The notes under the pieces are model-generated. The model saw only the letters and a list, made by a program, of their open reading frames with translations, made no database searches and was not told the DNA's origin. From Candidatus Roizmanbacteria bacterium (GTDB lineage Bacteria; Patescibacteriota; Microgenomatia; UBA1406; GWC2-37-13): a stretch of DNA of 13,119 nucleotides. The position numbers and the translations under genes were made by a program. Shown piece by piece: positions 6,361 through 12,744 of this stretch; position 1 is the first letter of the stretch, and each line of letters begins with the position of its first letter. The stretch is taken from assembly GCA_026395475.1 (NCBI GenBank), contig JAPLYQ010000021.1, positions 1 through 13,119 on the forward strand, written 5' to 3'.

Positions 6361-7629
6361 TTAAATAATAATATTTCGTTCTCGTTCTGGACCAGTTGAA
6401 ACAATTTTTATACGAACTTTAAGGAATTTTTCTATAAATTTCAAATAAACTTGGCAATTTTTTGGCAGTTTATTGAACTTTGTAACCATGTGAATGTCTT
6501 CCTTCCATCCATTAAATGTTTTGTAGATTGGCTCAACCTTCGCAAGTTCTATGTATCCGCAACTGCTATAGGGAATTTTATTTCCATTTAATTTATAGCC
6601 TGTGCATACTTTTATTTTCTTAATTCCCGTTAAAATATCTGTTTTTGTTATTGCAAGACAATTTGCTCCAGTTACTTGACACGCAAATTTGACCGCTTCC
6701 AAATCCAACCACCCAATTCTACGTGGACGCCCAGTGGTTGTGCCATATTCATGCCCTTGTTCTCGAATTGTGTGAGCTACTTCATCATCAAATTCAGTGG
6801 GAACTGGTCCTTCCCCTACTCTCGTCGTGTATGCCTTTACAACAGCCCAAATCTTATCTATTTTATTTGCTGGAAGTCCACTTCCCGTATTAATACCACC
6901 TGTAATGACATTTGAACCTGTGCAGTATGGATACAATCCCCAATCAACGTCTAGCATTACACCATGCGCACCTTCAAATAGGATGTTTTTTTTCTTCTCG
7001 CTCGCCTGCATGAGAAGTGGAAACGTATCAATAACATAAGGCGCCAATATTCTTCGATATTCCTTAAATTTTTCTAATTCTTTTTCTACGTCAATTGGGG
7101 CAACGCCAAATAAGGTTAAGATTTTATTTTTTATACCCGCTTGAAAGCGGAATTTTTCTTCAAAATGGACGAGTGAGAAAAGTTCATACAATCGAATTCC
7201 GTTGTAACTTACTTTATCTGCAAACGTGGGGCCAATGCCTCGTTTTGTGGTTCCTAGTTTGTTTTTTCCTCTTGCATTTTCATATGCTTCATCAAGCGCT
7301 TTGTGATACGGCATGATCAAATGACATCGTGGTGATATGATAAGTTTTTTTGTTACATTCATTCCTTCGTCCTGGAGCTGTTTTATCTCTTTTATCAATA
7401 CTTCAGGGTCAATGATGACGCCATTTCCAATTATTCCTATTGTTTTTTTATTTAAAATTCCTGAAGGCATCAAATGAAAGGGATACTTTTTCCCTCCAAC
7501 AATAACGGTGTGTCCTGCATTGTTTCCTCCATGAAATCGCACCGTATAATCAGCTTTCGCTGCAAGAAAATCAACAATTTTTCCCTTCCCTTCGTCCCCC
7601 CACTGTGATCCAAAAACAAATTGGTTCAT
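6361..7629 (-). CDS. purA: Adenylosuccinate synthetase
   Basis: This 422-residue enzyme (E. coli 432) joins IMP and aspartate, using GTP, to form adenylosuccinate. The N-terminus QWGDEGKGK carries the GTP-binding glycine loop (11-17) with Asp12, and NNAGHT carries His40; these correspond to the catalytic pair of the family. KRGIGPTFADK, EGAHGVMLDVDWG, TTTGRPRRIGWLD and the guanine-binding TKTD follow in order. EGAHG and the CTGSN stretch differ slightly from the more usual EGAQG and VTSSN. The ATG start gives MNQFVFGSQWGDEGKG, matching the family N-terminus. It lies 15 nt after purB and 14 nt before guaB, so the three are almost certainly co-transcribed. No Shine-Dalgarno is visible. Confidence 0.96.
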   Translation of the reverse strand: MNQFVFGSQWGDEGKGKIVDFLAAKADYTVRFHGGNNAGHTVIVGGKKYPFHLMPSGILNKKTIGIIGNGVIIDPEVLIKEIKQLQDEGMNVTKKLIISPRCHLIMPYHKALDEAYENARGKNKLGTTKRGIGPTFADKVSYNGIRLYELFSLVHFEEKFRFQAGIKNKILTLFGVAPIDVEKELEKFKEYRRILAPYVIDTFPLLMQASEKKKNILFEGAHGVMLDVDWGLYPYCTGSNVITGGINTGSGLPANKIDKIWAVVKAYTTRVGEGPVPTEFDDEVAHTIREQGHEYGTTTGRPRRIGWLDLEAVKFACQVTGANCLAITKTDILTGIKKIKVCTGYKLNGNKIPYSSCGYIELAKVEPIYKTFNGWKEDIHMVTKFNKLPKNCQVYLKFIEKFLKVRIKIVSTGPERERNIII

Positions 7630-7644
7630 ATGAATGGTAAAAAC

Positions 7645-9039
7645 TTATAAAGTTGTGTCCTTCGTTAACTCTTCCGCATAGCCAAGATACTGTTCTGGTG
7701 AAAGATTCTCAAAATGTGAGAGTCCTAATGTGCGAACTATTTCTTGAAACAGTTGTTTTGTTATTTTTTTCCCTCGTGTCATCTTTTTTACCTTTTCATA
7801 TCCATCGTGATCATTTTTTAAGCGTAACTGAGTCTGAATTGCCTCGGAAAGTACTTCATAATGGGCCGAAAGATGTTGCGAGGAAGTTTCCGTATCAAAC
7901 TCAATTTTTTTGAGACCCTTTTGAAGACTATTCCATGCCAAAACCGTGTGTGCAAGAGCAGTGCCCATTGTACGTTTTACTACTGAATCACTTAAATCTC
8001 GTTGTAATCTGGATTGAAGGAGTTTGCGTTCATACATTTGGAAGTACGCATTGGCAATTTCACAGTTTCCTTCTGCATTTTCGAAATCAATAGGGTTCAC
8101 TTTCTGTGGCATTGTGGAAGACCCCACTTCCCCTTCTTTCTTTCTCAGTTTAACCTCCTCCAACATAATGTAAGTCCACAAATCTCTACTTAATCCGGTA
8201 ATTATTCCATTGATTGTAAGAAGTATTTGAAAATAGGAAACCCAATTGTCATAGGGCAATACTTGGGTTACATGAATATTGGGTATTAATCCAAAAGAAC
8301 GAACAAATATTCTACTTTGCACAACCCAGTCTATTGAAGGAAAATGAATTCTATGAGCGCTTAAATTACCAACTGCTCCCATAAGCTTCCCTTCAAATGA
8401 ATAGTTTTTGAGCTTTTTTAATTGCTTGTCGAGGCGCACATAAAAATTTATTAATTCTTTCCCAAATGTTGTGGGAACTGCAGGTTGTCCATGTGTTCGA
8501 GCAAGAAGGTGTGATTTTTTATTTTGTATGGCAATTTGCTGCAACACATCAAGTAAGTCTTGAAGGACTGGGACTATCTCCTGACTATTACATTGAGATA
8601 GAGCCATACTGTATGCTAAATTTCCCGTATCATCAGATGTAATTCCCCAATGAATATAAGGGGTTAATTGTTCTAATTTCATACGTTTACACATTCTTTG
8701 CAAAAAATATTCTATTGCCTTCATATCATGATTTATTTCAAGTTCAATACTTTTTACTTCATTTGCTTGTGCAGGTGTGAAATCAACATAGAGTGATCGA
8801 AGATCACCTATTTGTTTTTGAGTTAATTTTTGCGCAACTTTATTTTTTGATAAGAGAATAAGATATTCAACCTCAACATGTATACGATATCGAATATAAG
8901 CAAATTCAGAAAAATAATGAGTAAGATTTGTTAGTTGTTTTTTATATCTTCCGTCTATTGGAGTTATGTTTCGAAGGGTTATTTCATCTTGTTGACAAGC
9001 ATGGAAGGATTGTTTGTTTTGTCTATTCTTTAATGACAC
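7645..9039 (-). CDS. purB: Adenylosuccinate lyase
   Basis: This 464-residue enzyme of the fumarase/aspartase superfamily splits adenylosuccinate into AMP and fumarate, and also acts on SAICAR in de novo synthesis. The signature loop SSTMPQKVNP is at 307-316, followed by IDFENAEGN; RTHGQPA (181-187) holds the general-acid/base His, and ITSDD is at 133-137. The family pattern ITPIDGRY appears at 25-32, so a 22-24 residue N-terminal extension precedes the usual start. There is no in-frame ATG nearer, so the GTG at 9037-9039 is taken as the start. A TTGACA/TTAAAT promoter predicts a leader of about 3 nt. It is the first gene of the purB-purA-guaB operon. In this window the enzyme pairs with purA. 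Confidence 0.95.
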   Translation of the reverse strand: MSLKNRQNKQSFHACQQDEITLRNITPIDGRYKKQLTNLTHYFSEFAYIRYRIHVEVEYLILLSKNKVAQKLTQKQIGDLRSLYVDFTPAQANEVKSIELEINHDMKAIEYFLQRMCKRMKLEQLTPYIHWGITSDDTGNLAYSMALSQCNSQEIVPVLQDLLDVLQQIAIQNKKSHLLARTHGQPAVPTTFGKELINFYVRLDKQLKKLKNYSFEGKLMGAVGNLSAHRIHFPSIDWVVQSRIFVRSFGLIPNIHVTQVLPYDNWVSYFQILLTINGIITGLSRDLWTYIMLEEVKLRKKEGEVGSSTMPQKVNPIDFENAEGNCEIANAYFQMYERKLLQSRLQRDLSDSVVKRTMGTALAHTVLAWNSLQKGLKKIEFDTETSSQHLSAHYEVLSEAIQTQLRLKNDHDGYEKVKKMTRGKKITKQLFQEIVRTLGLSHFENLSPEQYLGYAEELTKDTTL

Positions 9040-9048
9040 AACAGACTT

Positions 9049-9077
9049 ATTTAAACAAATGAAGTTTACTTTGTCAA
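9049..9077 (-). promoter_or_regulatory. Promoter of the purB-purA-guaB operon
   Basis: On the minus strand TTGACA (9072-9077) is a consensus -35 box, followed after 17 bp by TTAAAT (9049-9054), a weaker -10. Transcription would start near 9042, about 3 nt before the GTG codon of purB. The region overlaps or abuts the divergent promoter of the next gene. Confidence 0.6.
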
Positions 9078-9095
9078 ATGAGTTCTTGATTATAT

Positions 9096-9104
9096 TGATA
9101 TAAT
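9096..9104 (+). promoter_or_regulatory. Extended -10 promoter of the VIT-like gene
   Basis: TGATATAAT is a perfect extended -10. The ATG at 9108 is only 3 bases downstream and the in-frame ATG at 9117 is 12 bases downstream. The predicted start near 9111 favours the second ATG with a leader of about 6 nt. The whole divergent gap to purB is 68 nt. Confidence 0.6.
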
Positions 9105-9107
9105 TGC

Positions 9108-9596
9108 ATGAAAGATATGAATATAAAAAAAGTTGATCTCAGAAAAATCACATTTGGTATGACCTCGGCTATTATTACGGGAATTGCAGCTATTGGGACC
9201 CTATTTGCTAATCCAAACGGAAAAATGCTTGTCATTCCTTCACTCTTGATCTTTGCAATTGCTGACAATATAGCAGACACCTTCAGTATGCATATGTATC
9301 AAGATGCAGAGTTACTAAAAGATAAACAGGTATGGGTTAGTACTATTTTTAATTATTGCGCCCGCCTTTTTGTTTCTCTCATTTTTATCTTAATTCTTGT
9401 TTTATTCCCAACCTATTTGGCCTCAATTCTTTGTATTATTTTTGGGCTTCTCCTTCTAACCGGTGTAAGTTACATAATTGCCAAAAGAAAAAAATCCAAT
9501 CCACTTCTCATGATTGTGGAACATGTAGGATTGGCAGTCTTAGTGCTTGCTTTAAGTACGTTATTTGGGAATGTTATCCGCTCCCAGATTCATTAA
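9108..9596 (+). CDS. Five-helix membrane protein, possibly short VIT/CCC1-like transporter
   Basis: This protein of 162 residues (159 if it begins at ATG 9117, MNIKKVD) has about five membrane segments near residues 15-34, 41-62, 85-102, 103-124 and 134-156. The pattern FGMTSAIITGIAAIGTLF followed by IADNIADTFSMHMYQDAE recalls the first two helices of the VIT1/CCC1 iron/manganese transporter family. The acidic metal-binding insert between helices 2 and 3 of classic VIT proteins is absent, so it would be a short form. I recognise the family only by this pattern and five-helix topology; it could be another small membrane protein. It has its own extended -10 promoter and no Shine-Dalgarno. The HIT gene begins 16 nt after its stop. 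Confidence 0.6.
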   Translation: MKDMNIKKVDLRKITFGMTSAIITGIAAIGTLFANPNGKMLVIPSLLIFAIADNIADTFSMHMYQDAELLKDKQVWVSTIFNYCARLFVSLIFILILVLFPTYLASILCIIFGLLLLTGVSYIIAKRKKSNPLLMIVEHVGLAVLVLALSTLFGNVIRSQIH

Positions 9597-9597
9597 T

Positions 9598-9606
9598 TGC
9601 TATAAT
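9598..9606 (+). promoter_or_regulatory. Extended -10 promoter of the HIT gene
   Basis: TGCTATAAT begins immediately after the stop codon of the upstream membrane-protein gene. The ATG at 9613 is the seventh base after the box, where transcription is expected to start, so the mRNA should be leaderless. Confidence 0.65.
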
Positions 9607-9612
9607 TTCCAT

Positions 9613-10251
9613 ATGCAAGATTTTTCTACGAAAGAGATACTCTTAAACTGCCCTCATTGTGACACAAAATCTTTTGCACTTAAATTCCCTTTATGCGACA
9701 CTGATAATTTTTTTGCAACGTGTGACGTACATCCACTCACAAAAGGGCATATATTAATAATGCCAAAAAAACACTTTTCTTGTTTTGGCGAATATCCAGA
9801 CTCTATAATTGATGAATTCGATACACTCTATAAAAAATGCTCCGAATTTTTAGTCGAAACATATGGCTCAGTGAGTTCCTTTGAACATGGAAAAATTGGT
9901 CAAACAGTATTTCACTCACATATTCAGATGTTCCCCTATTCCGGATCTGAAAAAGCCATTATTCCCGAAGGACACTCTTTTCTGACCAAAATACAGTCCA
10001 TTCTCGATCTTAAATGGATATTCAAAGAAAAAGATATGTATCTCTTTTTTTCTATTGGAAAAAATATGTGGACGGTAGATACAAGTATAGGAAAACCACG
10101 TTTTTTTAGAGACCGATTTGCACATGCGCTTCACAATCCTAAAAGAGGAAACTGGAAAGAGATGCGAACGAATGCATTATTAATGAAAAAAGCGGAAGAG
10201 GATATGTCAGACCTTCTTAATAAGTGGAATCGTAAATTTAAGTCCTCTTAA
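9613..10251 (+). CDS. HIT-superfamily protein with H-x-H-x-Q motif
   Basis: This 212-residue protein has an N-terminal CPHC (13-16) that may bind zinc, then DNFFATCDVHPLTKGHILIMPKKHF (31-55, split here as DNFFATCDVH and PLTKGHILIMPKKHF). It also has FEHG (90-93) and HSHIQMFP (101-108). HIT proteins are nucleotide hydrolases or transferases. Here the third motif position is Gln (H101, H103, Q105), as in GalT-like and Apa-type nucleotidyltransferases rather than classic HxHxH hydrolases. About 100 residues follow the motif, a C-terminal region with no recognised domain. The ATG at 9613 is chosen over the upstream in-frame ATG at 9565 because the CPHC start fits the family and TGCTATAAT predicts transcription from 9613. 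Its last 14 bases overlap the end of the convergent MFS gene. The substrate is unknown. Confidence 0.85.
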   Translation: MQDFSTKEILLNCPHCDTKSFALKFPLCDTDNFFATCDVHPLTKGHILIMPKKHFSCFGEYPDSIIDEFDTLYKKCSEFLVETYGSVSSFEHGKIGQTVFHSHIQMFPYSGSEKAIIPEGHSFLTKIQSILDLKWIFKEKDMYLFFSIGKNMWTVDTSIGKPRFFRDRFAHALHNPKRGNWKEMRTNALLMKKAEEDMSDLLNKWNRKFKSS

Positions 10252-11386
10252 GTAATAAGGCGGGAATGGTTGCTACTAATGCAAATCCTGCTGAAAAATG
10301 AAAAGCAGTTATAATCCCAAATCTATCAGATAAAAAACCAAGAACAAATGGAGCTGTAGTGCTTGCTACCCCAACAAAAATAGCATTTAATCCAAAGGCT
10401 TTCTCCATTCCTTTATGGTGATCAACAGATTCTGCAATCATGGTTGTTAATACGGGAGATGTTCCTTTCGTAAATACACCTAAAATTACAGATGAAGCAA
10501 TAATAACTGGAAGTGCAGCGGCATTTGAAAGTATCACGATAAAAATTGCCATACATATCTCCGAAAAAATAAAAACATTGGTATTCCCAAAGGTATCAAC
10601 TAGCCTTCCTAAAAACACCTTTCCAGCCATATTTCCGATAAAAAAAGTTGAGGTAAGAAGTCCTAAGAAGATATAAGGGACATGTCGTTGCAAGAGTAAA
10701 AATGGAATGAAAATAAAAAGTGAACCGCTCGCAAATGTATCAAAACAGTAACTTATGGTAGAAAGAATAAATTTTTTATTCTTTAATATGGATTTGTATG
10801 ACACATGAGGAGAAATATCTTCGATATTATCCTTAATGCGTATATCTTTTTTTAGTAAATGCACAAAATAAAGGCCAATCGCAAGTAATATGACTCCGAT
10901 CATAACTGAGGTATTTCTCCAACCGATGTATACAATTACAAATGTTATTAATGATGAAATGCCCACCTTCCCCAACTCACCTAATGCAGAAAAATTACCC
11001 AGTTGTTTTCCTCTCACTTTTTTCTCAAACATTTTTGATACCAAAGCAAAAGCAACTGGATGGAACGATCCAAACCCAATACCAGCAACAATAAATGCGA
11101 TAACAATAAAACTATAATAAGGAGATACTCCTGTTAGAATAAAACCGAGTGCCCAAAAAAAAATGGCCCCCACCAGTATTTTCTTTCCGCCTATTTTTGA
11201 AGCGAAGTGACTCGCGGGAATTGCAAGAACAATATCAAGCGAGTTGAGTGCGCTCCCCAGAAATCCAACCTGGGTCAAACTCATAATAAACTCTTTTGCA
11301 ATTGTAGGCAAAAAAAGAATAAGGCTTGCCTTAAATCCATCGTTTAAGATATGAAGGAGATTAATTTGCGTTGCTTCCTTTTTCAT
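10238..11386 (-). CDS. MFS transporter, Fsr-like (fosmidomycin-resistance type)
   Basis: This 382-residue protein has about twelve membrane helices in two halves joined by a charged loop (KDIRIKDNIEDIS, near residues 190-202). The first helix motif LLHILNDGFKASLILFLP and the fourth-helix region GIGFGSFHPVAFALVSKMFE resemble the Fsr subgroup of the major facilitator superfamily, some of which export fosmidomycin. The second-half loop GKVFLGRLVDTFG is an MFS motif A-like turn. The substrate cannot be assigned. The start codon ATG lies 7 nt after the ddl stop. A GGGAGG about 14 nt upstream is inside the ddl end, so translation is probably coupled. Co-transcription with ddl hints at a link to envelope metabolism, which is an inference. 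Confidence 0.88.
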   Translation of the reverse strand: MKKEATQINLLHILNDGFKASLILFLPTIAKEFIMSLTQVGFLGSALNSLDIVLAIPASHFASKIGGKKILVGAIFFWALGFILTGVSPYYSFIVIAFIVAGIGFGSFHPVAFALVSKMFEKKVRGKQLGNFSALGELGKVGISSLITFVIVYIGWRNTSVMIGVILLAIGLYFVHLLKKDIRIKDNIEDISPHVSYKSILKNKKFILSTISYCFDTFASGSLFIFIPFLLLQRHVPYIFLGLLTSTFFIGNMAGKVFLGRLVDTFGNTNVFIFSEICMAIFIVILSNAAALPVIIASSVILGVFTKGTSPVLTTMIAESVDHHKGMEKAFGLNAIFVGVASTTAPFVLGFLSDRFGIITAFHFSAGFALVATIPALLLKRT

Positions 11387-11393
11387 GATTCCG

Positions 11394-12569
11394 TTACTTT
11401 CCTCCCTTTACTTTTAATTTAACTGAGTTGGCATATTTGAGAAGATCCGATTTAAAAATATGAGTATATTGTTTTTTCTTTTCATATTTTTCTTCTGCAT
11501 ACCCTATTAGCTTAGTAAGAAGCTCATCCAACTCAATACCGCTTGCCTTCCAGAGATGATGATAAATGGTTCCTGGCAACGTATTTACTTCATTTGCATA
11601 GATTTTTTTTGTTTTTATATCATAAAGAAAATCAACTCGCGCAATACCAGAACATCCAATAAGCTTATAAACCTGTATGGCAATATTTTGAATACGTTTT
11701 GTTGTTTCTTCGTCAACTCGACCTGGAATAACGATATTATTTTTTGCATTCCCTAATTGTGCTCCGCCACCCTCCAAATATTTGTCTTCGTAACTAAATA
11801 GATCGTCTGCAAATACAGATTCTTGAAGGAGAGATGGAATTGGGCTGTTATTCCCAATAACAGCACATGTGAGGTCCATAAGATCTGTGATACAGACTTC
11901 AACAATGACTTTCTCGTCATAATGAAGTGCCACTTCAATCGCAAACTCCAGATCTTTCTCATTTTTTGCTTTGGTGATGCCAATAGAAGAGCCAAGGCGT
12001 GCAGGCTTGACAATTACCGGTAGTTTTAATGTCTTTACAATGTTTGCGACGATATCTTTTTTATGAGCATCCCAATCATTCTTAGTGAAAAAAACAAAAT
12101 CAGTTCCAGGAATATTCTCCGCTCTATACAGAAGTTTTGTGAGTACTTTATCCATTGTTATAGCGGATGATGCAACATCGCACCCAACATAAGGAATATT
12201 AAGAAGTTCACATAATCCTTGAAATGTGCCATCTTCTCCATTTTGTCCATGAAATGCAGGAAATGCAATGTCAACAACACATTTTCCCCCTCCAAAACCC
12301 TTCTTTTTAAAAACAAATTTCCCTTGTGATTCTTGCAAATCTAAATGCCATTCAGTATCTTTTTCTTTAAATGAAGATTTTGGGTCGGTAAACTGCACAA
12401 GATGGCTAAATTGCTCCCCCAAATACCATTTCCCCTGCTTGTCTAAATAGATTGCAACAACGTTATAATCCAATTTTTTGAGCCCGGAAATAATCAGTTG
12501 ACCAGTAATAATGGAAACATCATGTTCTGGGTTACGGCTACCAAAAAACACACCAATTGTCTTTTTCAT
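11394..12569 (-). CDS. ddl: D-alanine--D-alanine ligase
   Basis: This 391-residue ATP-grasp enzyme joins two D-alanines for peptidoglycan; it is longer than E. coli DdlB (306), nearer the VanA-type length. FFGSRNPEHDVSI (8-20) holds the conserved Glu15-His16, HGQNGEDGTFQG (107-118) is the family signature, and KPARLGSSIGITKA (188-201) is the ATP loop. A YEDKY omega-loop motif is at 260-264, RVDFLYD at 311-317, and NEVNTLPG (326-333) supplies the Mg-binding residues. The Tyr-containing omega loop favours D-Ala over D-lactate as second substrate; that reading is moderate. The C-terminus has a Lys-rich extension of about 30 residues. It is followed after 7 nt by the MFS gene and preceded by the murF end. 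The start ATG has no Shine-Dalgarno; a TATAAT box lies 28 nt upstream. Confidence 0.95.
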   Translation of the reverse strand: MKKTIGVFFGSRNPEHDVSIITGQLIISGLKKLDYNVVAIYLDKQGKWYLGEQFSHLVQFTDPKSSFKEKDTEWHLDLQESQGKFVFKKKGFGGGKCVVDIAFPAFHGQNGEDGTFQGLCELLNIPYVGCDVASSAITMDKVLTKLLYRAENIPGTDFVFFTKNDWDAHKKDIVANIVKTLKLPVIVKPARLGSSIGITKAKNEKDLEFAIEVALHYDEKVIVEVCITDLMDLTCAVIGNNSPIPSLLQESVFADDLFSYEDKYLEGGGAQLGNAKNNIVIPGRVDEETTKRIQNIAIQVYKLIGCSGIARVDFLYDIKTKKIYANEVNTLPGTIYHHLWKASGIELDELLTKLIGYAEEKYEKKKQYTHIFKSDLLKYANSVKLKVKGGK

Positions 12570-12597
12570 AGGAAAAAATATGAACTTGTACTCTCAT

Positions 12598-12603
12598 ATT
12601 ATA
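12598..12603 (-). promoter_or_regulatory. Predicted -10 box of ddl
   Basis: TATAAT on the minus strand is immediately preceded by TG. It predicts a start near 12591 and a leader of about 22 nt without a Shine-Dalgarno. No clear -35 is seen. It would make ddl and the MFS gene a unit separate from murF. Confidence 0.5.
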
Positions 12604-12649
12604 CATAAATAGCAATAATCTGAATGCGGAGTAGTTTGGGCTATGACGA

Positions 12650-12731
12650 ATTCAAGACCTGTTTGAGCACTCGAATGTTCCTCGTTCGAGTTTCTTGAAT
12701 GAGGAAGAGTCTAAACTGTGAAGCAGTGACT
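12650..12731. other. Structured intergenic segment downstream of murF, potential pseudoknot
   Basis: The 175-nt gap between murF and ddl holds nested inverted repeats. ATTCAAGA (12650-12657) pairs with TCTTGAAT (12693-12700); inside, ACTCGAA (12669-12675) pairs with TTCGAGT (12685-12691). TTCCTC in that loop (12678-12683) is complementary to GAGGAA just outside (12701-12706), a possible pseudoknot. A second small hairpin has AGTC (12708-12711) with GACT (12728-12731) and ACTG (12715-12718) with CAGT (12724-12727). It would be transcribed as the 3' end of murF on the minus strand. No T-run follows. It may be a terminator-like 3' end or a small RNA; no known family is recognised. Confidence 0.4.
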
Positions 12732-12744
12732 AATAATATACGTT

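Noticed and set aside
12684..12692. GTTCGAGT resembling a tRNA T-loop
   Set aside because: The flanking bases do not form a T-stem, acceptor or anticodon arms; the segment fits the inverted repeat with ACTCGAA instead.
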